Program-made: the position numbers and the translations under genes
Assembly: GCA_922989275.2 (NCBI GenBank)
Contig: OV277862.1
Coordinates: 62,199,832 to 62,263,831 of the forward strand
Source of the DNA: Gari tellinella
Taxonomy: Eukaryota; Mollusca; Bivalvia; Cardiida; Psammobiidae
Length of the DNA: 64,000 nucleotides
Reading direction: 5' to 3'
Notes under the pieces: model-generated
Seen by the model: only the letters and a program-made list of their open reading frames with translations
Database searches by the model: none
Told to the model about the DNA's origin: nothing
Shown: positions 22,855 to 33,525 of the stretch, in pieces
How positions within the stretch are numbered: the stretch's first letter is position 1
Layout: the number at the start of each line of letters is the position of its first letter

Positions 22855-23066
22855 AATGACCCTGTTAACCCTTATTCTGCTGCACAGACGTCTGCTTCGA
22901 CATTGTCGTCTGCAAAATGTGTTCAGTTTAGATTTATGCATTGTTTTAATTAAACAAACCTTAAGACGAGTGTCAAATAGTTTGGATCCAGATGAGACGC
23001 CGCGTTACGCGGCGTCTTTTTAGATTCAAATAGTTTGTAAACTCCGTAAAGTAGGCACAGGGTTAA
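22855..23066. repeat. Family-B MITE relic
   Basis: cagacgtctgcttcgacatt ... gtttggatccagatgagacg / gcggcgtctttttagattcaaa ... cacagggtta. Confidence 0.6.
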
Positions 23067-23149
23067 ACACTATGAGATTCAATAACAACGTGTACATATC
23101 TTTCACTGGGGGTAAACGGTTAAAATAAACTACGGAGAATGTATACCTT

Positions 23150-23825
23150 GAGCTTGCTGAAAATGACTGTTTCAGCCTTGTCCGCTCTCTAACTCAAACA
23201 CTTCTTTTTTTTTATCTTCACCAAACTTGCTACAAATGTTTATTAGTATAGAATCTAGGTCAGGTTCAATAACTAGCAAAATCGCATAAGGCATGTCTGA
23301 GTTATTGCTGAAAAATGCTGAAACAGTCATTTTTTAATACATAAAGGGCAAAAACTCAGATATGCCACATGCGAATTTTTGTAATAATCAAACTAGACCT
23401 AAATTTTATATACTTAAACATTTTCAGCAAGTTTAATGAATATCCGATAAAAACTGTATGTGTTAGAGTGCACAAAGTGACTGAAACCGTCATTTTTCAT
23501 TAATAAACAGGCAATAACTCAGATATACCTTATGCGCTTTTAGTAGTTATGAAACTGAACCTTGATTTTATATCAATAAACATTTTCAGCAAGTTTGGTG
23601 AAGATCCAATAAAACGTATTTGTGTTAGAGAGCAAAACTTGCTGAAAACAGTCATTTTTTATTAATTAACAGGCAATAACTCAAAAATACCTTATGCGAT
23701 TTTAGTAGTAATCATAATAAACCTTGATTTTACATCAATGAACATTTTCAGCAAGTTTGTGGAAGATCGGATAAAAAATAGTTGAGTTAATGAGCGGACA
23801 AAAAAGTGTGATAGTCTAACTGACT
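23150..23825. repeat. 162-bp tandem unit with an inverted first copy
   Basis: cattttcagcaagttt recurs at 23419, 23581 and 23743, a period of 162 bases. Each unit carries ctgaaaacagtcattttt-like and gcaataactcagatatacct-like parts. The leftmost unit (23150-23300) is inverted (caccaaacttgctacaaatg), so the array is also a fold-back. Confidence 0.8.
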
Positions 23826-24084
23826 GATGGATGGACGGGCGGAGGTAGATACGGTTGTCCCCAGTGAAGTTGAATTCGGCTGTATCACGTGATACTAAGC
23901 CGTGTGGTAATGTTTATGACAGACGTTCTATTTTCGGTTTGTTATGATTTTAAATCGCCCTTTTTGGTGATTTAGGTCCGTCTTCATCATTTCATAGATC
24001 AGTTTGGCCCATAAGAATGTTCAAACATTATTATTAACCGTTATTGTATTTCAGGCATTAAGAAAAGGTCTGAAAACACAATGG

Positions 24085-24230
24085 GACTTTAAATCAAGGC
24101 AACAGTAAAACAGAAAGCTCCTAAAAATATTTGTGTTTTACTGTCACCTTGCTTTAACACCTAATAATTAACACAATTTTGTGGTCGTAATCGATGGGTT
24201 TTACTGTAGTCATACAACATGGCGATAAAA
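24085..24230. repeat. Palindromic repeat (acagtaaaacagaaagctcc)
   Basis: ggcaacagtaaaacagaaag pairs with tttgtgttttactgtcacct. Related pieces are at 25170-25245, 59690-59760 and 63240-63300. Confidence 0.6.
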
Positions 24231-24336
24231 AGTTACTAGGATCTTCAAAGTGTGACCACGCAGTGGATCAATAGCTTATTTAGGATGTGACACGAGGGTA
24301 TAACCTCTCTCTACAAGCCCTGTAGTCCACACTTGT

Positions 24337-24400
24337 TACAGTTCAGTTCAGTTCAGTATCTTTATTTCCTCCATTCAAGGAGATTTCATGGAACATTTAA
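24337..24400 (-). repeat. Possible LINE 3' tail (CTGAA)n
   Basis: On the minus strand, a short tail then three copies of ctgaa. Tandem pentamers after an ataaagata-like end are typical of LINE 3' ends. No coding remnant is visible beside it. Confidence 0.3.
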
Positions 24401-24734
24401 ACATGCATGCTAATTAACATTTCAAGATATAGATAATGGTAAACATTTACATGGCACTATACACATATCCATGTGCATCACTAAGTATGAGTCACTTCAA
24501 CGCTAGCATGGTCGTATACTCTGTGCTAGGTTTATATAGCCTCAATAAAAGTTATACAAACAAATACGTAATTGGCTGCAAGTTTCATAAAGATCCTCTG
24601 TATCTGACCGTTACAGCACGAACCAGTTAGGATATATGTGACAAAATCTTCTACATTTGCATATTCTGTATATAGTGGAAATATTTTATTAAATAAAGGA
24701 ATAAATTTAAGGCATAAAAGAGCATATTTATATA

Positions 24735-24891
24735 GGTAGTAGTAGTTGAAGTAATAGCAGTAGGAATAGTAGCTGGGGCAGTAGTGGTAGTAGTAGTTGT
24801 TGTAGTAGTAGTAGTAGTAGTAGTGGTTGTAGCAGTAATAGTAGAAGTAGTAATACTAGAAGTAGTAATTAGAAAAATAATAAGTAGCAGT
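24735..24891 (+). repeat. TAG/GTA trinucleotide microsatellite
   Basis: Imperfect gtagtagtag runs, ending at the 5' target duplication of the LINE. Poly-Thr on the minus strand is an artefact of this repeat. Confidence 0.9.
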
Positions 24892-24904
24892 AGAAACGTA
24901 TCAG
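24892..24904 (+). repeat. LINE target-site duplication, 5' copy
   Basis: agaaacgtatcag, identical to 30366..30378. It lies at the end of a TAG-type microsatellite. Confidence 0.6.
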
Positions 24905-25092
24905 AGTATACTTGTTTTATGCAAACAGTGTAGACCCTGATAAGAGGGCTCAATAAGGAGACTCTGATCAGGGTATGCACTCTTTGTAATGTTGCATTAC
25001 ATTACAATAAACACTCCTAAACAACTAAAAATAGAATCTACTTAATATGAGATTCGAATATTCCATTTGAAGTTTTAGGGGTGAATGAATAC
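24905..25092. repeat. Family-C MITE lacking its left end, inside the LINE target duplication
   Basis: The core gcaaacagtgtagaccctga / tcagggtatgcactctttg and the right flank (caataaacactcctaaacaa ... catttgaagttttaggggtg) are family C. The left 50 bases are missing exactly where the target duplication ends. Confidence 0.65.
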
Positions 25093-25835
25093 ACTGTTAC
25101 AATGAGACCACTCAGCTGCAACCAATAAATCGAAGGCTAGTAGAATGTTAAAGGAATATATGACCGCTTGGAGCGGGGAGACGGTGAAACGGAAAGCTCC
25201 TTTAGGAGCTTTCAGTTCTACTGTCGCCTAACCTTAAGCGGGCGCCCGCATTTAACACATACGAGTATAAATATAGCAATCTGGTGGTCGTACTGGGGGC
25301 ATTACTGTATTATTTATAACAGTACGTATAGATATGCTGTGCATATTTATAACTCTTTTTGAAACAGGGCTTTGCTGGTCTCCATTGTAATTATGGAACA
25401 AACCGTGTTGAGGAGTATATATGTATATATATATACTTGCATGTATGTGAACGCACCTGTATATATTGAAGTGAATGTAGGTATCTATGTGTATTGATGT
25501 GACTGTATAGCAAATGTTTGTGTTTGATTGTTTTTACCAGTACACAATAGTTTATATAAATGCGTGCGTGGGTGTGTGTATAGGTATGGATGTACAGTTA
25601 TGCACGAATACATATGTATAGAGTAGATGTGCATGCAAAGTATTGTTTATAGTGTATGTCTATTATATTGAATATGATGTTACTAATTGTCCAGTAGAGT
25701 TCTAACTCCTTCACTATATTTTCCTTTGGTACAATAGAATTGAAAATATTTAGGATTCTGAACAGATGCCGAATAACTCGGTGTCAGATCGGGATCTAAA
25801 ATGTTTGGCATTACCGCAGTCAATGGGACAACATA

Positions 25836-26075
25836 TTAACCCATTACCCAATAGCCTGTTGCTAGTTCTGAAGAGAAGAAACCACTTAAAGCGGGTAGAG
25901 AGTAAAGCAGAATGTGCATAAAAGCGCATTCTGCTCTACTGACAGCTTGATGTATGCCAGAGTATAGAAAATATCTATAATGTTACATACACATTACAGT
26001 ATAATGTGGAACTATTTTCTTCAATAGTATAATAAATTAAAGGCGTGAAGATGCGGATTTATGGGGTAATGGGTT
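25836..26075. mobile_element. Family-D MITE, inside the LINE target duplication
   Basis: ttaacccattacccaatagc ... tatggggtaatgggtta. Internal palindrome taaagcgggtagagagtaaagc / gcattctgctctactgacag. Lies 250 bases before ORF2. Confidence 0.85.
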
Positions 26076-26324
26076 ATAGTGGATGAAGCCTTATTAGTGA
26101 AGGAGTCAAGCTCCTCTACTTGGGAAACAATTTGCTCTTGTAGCAGAATATCTCTGCAAAACCCATCGATTTCTTCATTTTTTTCTGTCATGGAGAAAAC
26201 ATCTCCTTCACTCTTCAACATTCATTTCTCATACTACGCTACTATCTTCTCCTTTCTTTTACTTACACTCTTGGTTTGCAAAATAACATATATAGTGTAC
26301 GTATTAACTTCCCAAATGCCATAA
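26076..26324. other. Region between MITE and LINE ORF2
   Basis: Probably LINE 5' sequence. A minus-strand frame (26021..26221, SEGDVFSMTEKNEEIDGF) looks protein-like but has no match I know; it could also be antisense of an ORF1 remnant. Confidence 0.3.
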
Positions 26325-28442
26325 ATGAATATTAAAATCTGTACTTTTAATGTAAAAGGCTTACATGACCCATCTAAACGAAGACAGCTATTTCACTGGC
26401 TGAAACTAAATAAATATTCAATATGTCTATTACAAGAAATACACTGTGAAGAAATGTCATATGATAAATGGAAAAAGGATTGGGGGGATGAACTATTTTT
26501 AAGTGGAAACAGTACGAATAGCAAAGGAGTGGGCATCCTTATCAACTCGAATTTTTCATATTCAATACAAGAATATAACAACCTAATAGATGGAAGGATG
26601 CAGTCATTGAGAATTAATATAAATGAAAAAGATTATTTAATTTTAAATATTTATGCACCTAATAACTCTACAGAACAGGTAACATTTCTCACGAAAATTG
26701 AAGATTTTATTACTTCAAATGATAGTGAAACATTGATTATCGGCGGAGATTTTAATACAGTTATAGATAGATATAAAGATAAAAAGAACGGAAATCCGAA
26801 TAACAACAAGAACAATAGTGACAAATTAAATAATATAATACAAAATAACGATATAAATGATATATGGAGAATTTTAAATCCAGAAACTGAACAATATACA
26901 TGGCACTCCAACACTAAACCAACAATATTCTGTAGACTGGATTTCTTCCTGGTTTCAAGCAACATAGTAAATTCAATAACAAAATGTAAAATTACAACAG
27001 GATTACGATCAGATCATTCGATAGTATACTTTAGTATAATAGTAGAAACTCAACCTCGAGGGCCAGGCTATTTTAAACTAAACAATAGTGTTATTCTAGA
27101 AACCGATTATCAAGATCAAATAAAACGCTCAATTCAAAATATTGCAGATATTAATAAAGAAGCAAACCCTAATACATTGTGGGAAATAATAAAGGGAACA
27201 ATAAGAAACGAAACTATTATGTACACTTCAATGAAAAAAAGGAAAACAGTAAACTTAGAAATGAAAATTCAAAATGACATTGACAATTTAGGAAACGAAC
27301 TATCAAAAGATCCAGACAATGAAACACTAATAAATAAAATCAAAGAAAAGAAATCGGAACTAGAAGATATAATCAAAGACTACACTAAAGGAATTTTACT
27401 TAGGGCAAAAGCACAATGGATAGAAGGGGCGGAAAAAAACACAAAGTATTTTAGCAATCTAGAAAGGAAAAGGTCTGAAAATAAAATAATAAAGCGCATA
27501 GCCAGTAATTCTGGGGATGTAACTAACTCAAAAGATGTTTTAGAAGAAACGAAATTATTTTATAAAAGACTATATAGTAAAGAAACTACATTACAAAATG
27601 ATGATACCTTTTTAAATAAAAAAGGTAAATCAGTTTTAAGTGAAGTGGAAAAAAGCTCATGTGAAGGTTTAATTTCGGAAATGGAATGTTCAAACGCGTT
27701 AAAAGAAATGAATAATGGCAAAAGCCCAGGGTCGGATGGAATAACAGTTGAATTTTATAAAATATTTTGGAACACAATCAAAACGTATTACATCAATTCT
27801 ATCAACTATTCTCATCAAAAAAATAATTTAACAACGATGCAAAAACAAGGTATAATCACCCTTCTGCCAAAAAAAGATAAAGATTTATCATCACTAGGTA
27901 ATTGGAGACCAATAAGTTTACTCAATACTGACTACAAAATTGCAACGAAAACATTAGCAAACAGAATGAAAAGGGTATTAAATAATATTATAAACTATAA
28001 TCAAACAGGGTTTTTAAAAGGAAGGTATATTGGAGAAAACATTCGAACGATTTTTGAAGTAATAGAGCATTTAAATGATGAAAACAAACCAGGACTAATA
28101 TTTTTCGCTGATTTTGAAAAGGCTTTTGATAGCATAGATCATAATTTTATCTTTAAAACACTTGCACATTTTAACTTCGGTGACTCTTTTATAAACTGGA
28201 TTAGATTATTCTACCATGATGCCCAAAGTTGTGTGGTTAATAATGGATATATGTCAGATTTCTTTGACATTAAAAGAGGAGTGCGACAAGGATGCCCACT
28301 ATCGCCTTACTTATTTATATTAGCAATAGAAATGTTATATATGTCTGTGAAAACAGATAATGACATAAAAGGCATAGAGATGTATAATAGAGAAATGAAA
28401 TATACTGCATTTGCAGATGATGCAACTTTTATGATAGATTGA
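26325..28442 (+). pseudogene. LINE ORF2, endonuclease and reverse transcriptase part
   Basis: 705 codons to an in-frame TGA. The N-terminal apurinic-type endonuclease shows NVKG near residue 9, LLQEIH near 38, GGDFN near 141, CRLDFFL and RSDHS near 229. The reverse transcriptase shows GKSPGSDGI, ADFEKAFDS near 594, GVRQGCPLSPYLFIL and the catalytic FADD near 697. The TGA (28441..28443) lies just after FADDATFMID and interrupts an otherwise continuous frame, so it is a nonsense mutation. The L1/Tx1 clade is suggested by the domain order and the C-terminal zinc-like motif. Confidence 0.9.
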
Positions 28443-28443
28443 T

Positions 28444-30076
28444 CAGTCAAGACATTTACAGCCTTAATAAAACAACTTAACATGTTTAGTAAAATATCTG
28501 GATTAAACTTAACAATAAAAAATCTGTTATCTTAAGATCTGGTTCACTAAAAGGCTCAACTGAAACTTTTGATACAAGAAATGAATTTGCATGGACCTCA
28601 GAAGGATCTAATACATTAGGAATATTTTTCTCAAATAACAGGAACAAATATCAAGAATTGAACCTAATACCAAAAATTCAGGAATTTTCAAATTGCTTGA
28701 AGAAATGGAAAAAGCATAATCTGTCCATTATTGGTAAAATAACTGTAATCAAAACGTTTGCACTTCCAAAACTTATATACCCGTTAACAGTTTTAGAAAA
28801 CCCACCTGCAGAATTAATTAATAAAATAAATACAAATATCTATGATTATTTATGGGATGGCAAGCCAGACAAAATAAGTCGGAAAACATTAATACAAGAC
28901 TACGAAAATGGAGGCCTAAAAATGATAGATTTAAAGTTATTCATGAAAGCAATCAAAGCTGGGTGGGTAAAAAGATTGACAAATAATGAAAATAATGGCG
29001 ATTGGAAACATATATATATCAACAAATTAGCCAAAATAGGAGGAAATCTAATATTTGAATGTAATATAAACGAAAAAGACTGCACAAAAACACAATTCAA
29101 CTCTCTGCCAACGTTTTTAAAAGACATAATTAGGGCATGGTCAAGCATAAATTACGAACAGAATCCAGAAGAAATAAAACGCCAAATATTATGGAACAAT
29201 TCATTTATAAGAAACAATAATGAAACTTTATTTTATAAGGAATGGCATGCAAAAGGTATCACATACATTGAACACATTTTTGATAACAGACTAAAGTCAT
29301 TCTATACGTTTCAGTCTGTTAAAACCAAATTCTTTCTTCAAAACTCAGATTTCCTTAAATACTATATTTTATTGGAAAGCATACCAAAAATCTGGAAACA
29401 AAGCTTGAAAACAGACATTATAACGAGTAACAATATACGAGAAAATCTATTGAAACAAGTCCAAAAATCCAACAGTACAAATAAAATACTATATAGTAAA
29501 ATGGTAAAAGAAATACAAAACAGCACAATAATCAAACCTCATACAAAATGGGAAAAGGAAAACACACACATCGACTGGAAAACAGTACACACAATACCAG
29601 GTAAAGCCTTAATTGATACAAAATTACGTGCATTCCAATATAAATATATAATGCGAATTATTCCGAACAACGAATTTCTGTTTAAATGCAATCTAGAAAA
29701 ATCAAGCTTGTGTGATTTTTGTTCCATGAATATTGAAACCAACAAACACTTATTCTGGGATTGTCAATATTCCAGAGCACTGTGGACAAATCTAGAGGTA
29801 TATCTAAACGAGAAACAAGTAAATTTAAACTTAAACTATATGTTGATATCACTGGGATACACAGAATGGAGCAGTTTTTCAAATCTGTTAAATACCATAC
29901 TGATCTATGCAAAATACTTCATTTTCAAAAATAAATATGCAAAAACAATTCCTTTATTTACTAACTTCATAAAATACCTTAAACATGTTGAAAATATGGA
30001 ACGAATAATAGCAACAGCGAAAGATAAAATTGAACAACATAACGGCAAATGGGATAAATTACAGTTGAATTTATAA
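28444..30076 (+). pseudogene. LINE ORF2, C-terminal part
   Basis: Continues ORF2 after the TGA (FTALIKQLNMFSKISGLNLT). One A is lost in the A-run near 28516..28522, moving the frame from that of 26325 to that of 28658. After that the frame is open to TAA at 30074..30076. The tail contains CDFC-x7-H-x4-C (29710..29763), the cysteine-rich motif usual at the end of L1-type ORF2. Only one stop and one single-base deletion break a roughly 1250-codon ORF2, so the copy is young. Confidence 0.85.
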
Positions 30077-30365
30077 CACCAACTAATCGACGGCAAACAC
30101 AGAGTGTAAAACCCGCTTCTTCCTCACACTAATACTTTCCTATTTTCCTATATTCCGCTACTTTCTCTACTTTTCTATACCGATCATATACAAAACTTAT
30201 TTCTTGTTGTACATAAATAGACAGGAAAATTTACGTGCTAGAAAATAGTAAATACAAATGTATTATATTATAGAAATGTTTATTGAAACGAGAGCTATGT
30301 ATGTTATTTTCACCTGTTTGTGTATGTATATTGAGAAATAAAATATTGAAAAAAAAAAAAAAAAA

Positions 30366-30378
30366 AGAAACGTATCAG
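30366..30378 (+). repeat. LINE target-site duplication, 3' copy
   Basis: Immediately follows the poly(A) run of the LINE and matches 24892..24904 over 13 bases. Confidence 0.65.
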
Positions 30379-31380
30379 TTGTTGGACGAGGATGATGATA
30401 ATGGCGAGTTTGGTTTTACGGCACTGCAACACAATATAGGCCATATATGGCCGATGATTGGTGAGGAATGATGAGAGGAGATGATGATGATTTCAGGTAT
30501 TGATTTCGGCTAATCTCAATCGTTGCGAATCATAAAATCAAAGCCAAGTTCTTGACATCCCGACTTCTTAACCGGTGCTCCACCGGGGGAGACAACGGGA
30601 ATGTGAGATCGCAATTTATTTGTTCATAAAACACGCCCCGGCTAATCCCGGTCCACCGGCTACCTCCACCGGGACGTACCGGGACCAGCACCGGGACAGT
30701 GAGATCGGGGCTTAAGCGAGATCAACTTATCTAAGTTCAACTTACTGGTTGCGAGTTCGAAATATCGAGTTTCGACTGTATTACACATTTTGAAAACAGT
30801 TTCGTAAAGGAGCTGTCTGAAATGTTTCTGCAATCTTTCATTGGGGATTTTTTATTCTACTATGTAATTGTTCATAGTGGGAGAAGTTTGAAATATGAGT
30901 ATAGAAATACTTTATTCAAGTTTAAATCTCTAAAATAAGGAACATACTGATTTAATCAAAATTAGTGTACATGTATTCCAATCCTGAATGTAGGGTAATT
31001 GTAATGTGAATATGATATTTAATAGGGATACTACATGCAATTCTCCTATTTCTTGTAAACTATTAAGGCCTTTTACCACCTCTCAGAAAATATTTTGAAA
31101 AAATGGACCTTTTTGTCGAAAAATTTGGGAGATAATAAAATACGAATATTTAGTTTTTTTAATCTATTCTTTCATAATATATTTGTATTTTTCATGTCTT
31201 GTCTATAGTAGAAGAAATAAACATAACAAAATAATATTTATTTTCACAATGTTTGCATCATATGAAGTAAATTAACATTTTCTTTAAAAAAAAAAAAGCG
31301 TCATGTTTTCAATACGATCATCATATGACTTAACATGTTATTTGGTTGTACAAAAATGTAGACGGTGGCAATGCAAACCT
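30379..31380. other. Intergenic, GC-rich patch
   Basis: 30540-30720 is unusually GC-rich for the window, with repeated ccggg and ccaccggg and the 'gtgagatcg' motif twice (30603, 30699). It has no frame or RNA signature I recognise. The rest is AT-rich. Confidence 0.4.
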
Positions 31381-31623
31381 GGGGCCCGTTTCATAAAACT
31401 TCTTACGACAAATGTTGTCGTAAGTCAGATTATAAAAATCTCAATTATAATTTATTTCTCCATCTAATCCTGTCTTGTGACATCTTTTTGGAATCGTCTT
31501 GAAAAGACGATTCCAAAAAGATGTCACAAGACAGGATTAGATTGAGAAATAAGAAGTAATATGTATTTTAAAGATTTGACTTACGACAACATTTGTCGTA
31601 AGATGTTTTATGAAACGGGCCCC
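31381..31623. mobile_element. Family-E palindromic element
   Basis: ggggcccgtttcataaaact ... gttttatgaaacgggcccc. The inner stem of about 45 bp is almost perfect (atcctgtcttgtgacatctt / aagatgtcacaagacaggat). Confidence 0.92.
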
Positions 31624-32965
31624 AGTTGCTTATCATTTCACACACTACTTGAGCAGTTGAACACGAAAATATGAAGGCATCTCACCATTACTTGAGACAA
31701 TAATATTTGTCGTCGACAGGGTGTTACAGAAATTGATTACTTTATAGAAAGTGACATGTAAAATTAGCTTTATTCCTTTTGTAATGTCTTTGGGTGTTAA
31801 ACACCTGAATATTAGTTTAGGGAAAGGAACTATGTTGAAAATACAATTTCAAAGAAAACCATATTGAGCTCGGTGGTGACTCGAAACAGTGGGGAAGTGG
31901 CAAAACCAAATTTCATGGCAAGATTTGTAATGTTTCGGAACACGTTTGGGTCGCTTATAACATTATTCTTGTGGCGATGTAAGGAAAATATAAAATACCC
32001 GTGTTTCTTGTAACCCGACCGACCCTATTTTTTCCATTTGATCCTAAACTTATTTTCTATTTTTTCGAAAAATGTATCTACGAATGTTGGACAATATTTG
32101 CGTGCATGTGAAAGTCGTTATTTTGCGAAGCGTATAATGGTAGTTGTTCTCCACCTAATTGTTTAAAAAGTTAATTTATAGACATTTGGACTGTTAAAAA
32201 CGATTCAGCAAATATATATGTGAAATTTGCTCTTTTATGTCATAAAGTACCTTTCTTGCAGGCATGATCTGCTAGTTAATTCATCATTGACACATTCGAC
32301 ATGCAGACAGCACAATTCAAAACTTTGTTATTTCATTTATCATAGAGGGGCCACTATTTTGCCCTTTTCGTTTGTACCAATATATTTCTTTCATGGAATA
32401 AGTTTGGATTTTAAGGTAATGCTGGTAATGTGATCTACCAATAGAATCAACAATTTGAATGAAAAATTATAAAGTTGTTTTTTTATTTATGAGCTCAGGG
32501 CTCTGCACAATAAAATACGTTCATATATTTTCATATATGAAAATAAGTATATGAAATACTCCATCTGAAAGTTAAAGGTAATTTTTTATGTGTGTTAACC
32601 AAACAAAAAAGAGTTTCCGACCTACGGACGCTATTTTTGGGGGCATGTAATAGGCAACACCGCTTTTTTCTTGCCTAAGAATTGTCATTATTGATTTGAG
32701 CGTTTGGACTCCCTTGAAATCCAATTTCATACAGAAAATGCCGAAATAAAAAATGCGATATTCTAGGTTGGATACCTTAATATTTAAAGAATAAATGTCA
32801 AATATCTTAGCAATTTAAAACAAATAAATCACATACATGTATGTGACAAATACATGTTTCATCAATACATTTAGACACTTTTAAAACAATGTTTCTTGGT
32901 TATGTGTTGGATTTCATTTGTCATGTATATCAAACGCCGTCCTAAATTTTGCACATCACAATTTA
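31624..32965. other. Intergenic, nothing recognised
   Basis: AT-rich, no coding signature on either strand and no clear repeat. Confidence 0.4.
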
Positions 32966-32969
32966 TTAA

Positions 32970-33199
32970 CCATTTACCCCATAACCTGTTCTAGACGACA
33001 GGTTACCACTTAAAGCAGGTTGAAAGTAAATCATAATGCGCCTTCAGGCTTTTACATTCAGTTTTCTTTAAGCTACCATCTGCTAGGATATAGAAAATAT
33101 TTCTTATCGTATGAGTCTATAATTATATAAATTTGAACTATTTTCTTCAGAGGAGGAATAAGTTGAATGCGATAAAATTTCCTTCCATGGGGGAAAGGG
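32970..33199. mobile_element. Family-D MITE
   Basis: TTAA at 32966..32969 and 33200..33203; ccatttaccccataacctgt ... tccatgggggaaagggt. It lies downstream of the P4H copy 2 stop, in the likely 3' UTR. Confidence 0.85.
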
Positions 33200-33384
33200 T
33201 TAATGCGTTACGACTCTTCGTGGAAAGTAGTCCGCAGCCAACTGTTTGTATGAAATTGACGTGCCTAATGTTGAACTGGATTGTCCTACATTTCTGTACC
33301 GAAGCAAAACTGTACTTCGAAATGAAAACAACAACTTCTATATCATCGGGAAGTTTTAGATACCAGAGTTGGTTTTCACTGTTT

Positions 33385-33525
33385 TCATTTCCAGTAGAAC
33401 TGGCTGGGTAGAAATCGATCCTCGTAAGGCGGCGCGGATATCCATGAGTTTGCAATCCATTTTGTACCCTTGATGACGTCACATCCGCCATGATTAGATC
33501 GTTTGTCTACTGTGCCCAGATACCC
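33385..33525 (-). CDS. P4H copy 2 exon 7 (distal His, 2-oxoglutarate Lys, stop)
   Basis: Acceptor TTTTCAG at 33526..33528, then 46 codons and TGA. It encodes YLGTVDKRSNHGGCDVIKGT, then KWIANSWIS and a short tail ending SQFYWK. The spacing H-x9-K matches the P4H family. The element at 32970..33199 lies in the expected 3' UTR; an AATAAA-like signal (minus) lies near 32962..32967, about 420 bases past the stop. Confidence 0.92.
   Translation of the reverse strand, partial: GYLGTVDKRSNHGGCDVIKGTKWIANSWISAPPYEDRFLPSQFYWK

Larger units (their letters stand above)
24905..30365 (+). mobile_element. L1/Tx1-like non-LTR retrotransposon with 13-bp target duplication
   Basis: The element ends in an AATAAA signal (30338..30344) and a poly(A) run, directly followed by the 13 bases agaaacgtatcag (30366..30378). 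The same 13 bases occur at 24892..24904. Flanks on both sides are trinucleotide-like and read on into each other when the insert is removed. ORF2 begins only at 26325; the 1.4 kb before it holds a half MITE, a family-D MITE and TG/TA-rich DNA, and no recognisable ORF1. Confidence 0.65.

Noticed and set aside
22622..23023. 133-codon open frame
   Set aside because: Covers an unclassified repeat (also at 7975..8145) joined to a family-B MITE; not a gene.
24651..24980. Poly-threonine open frame on the minus strand
   Set aside because: Made by the TAG/GTA microsatellite; low complexity only.
33147..33491. 114-codon minus-strand frame overlapping P4H copy 2 exon 7
   Set aside because: Out of frame with the P4H exon, runs into a family-D MITE; the exon 7 frame has the catalytic motif.
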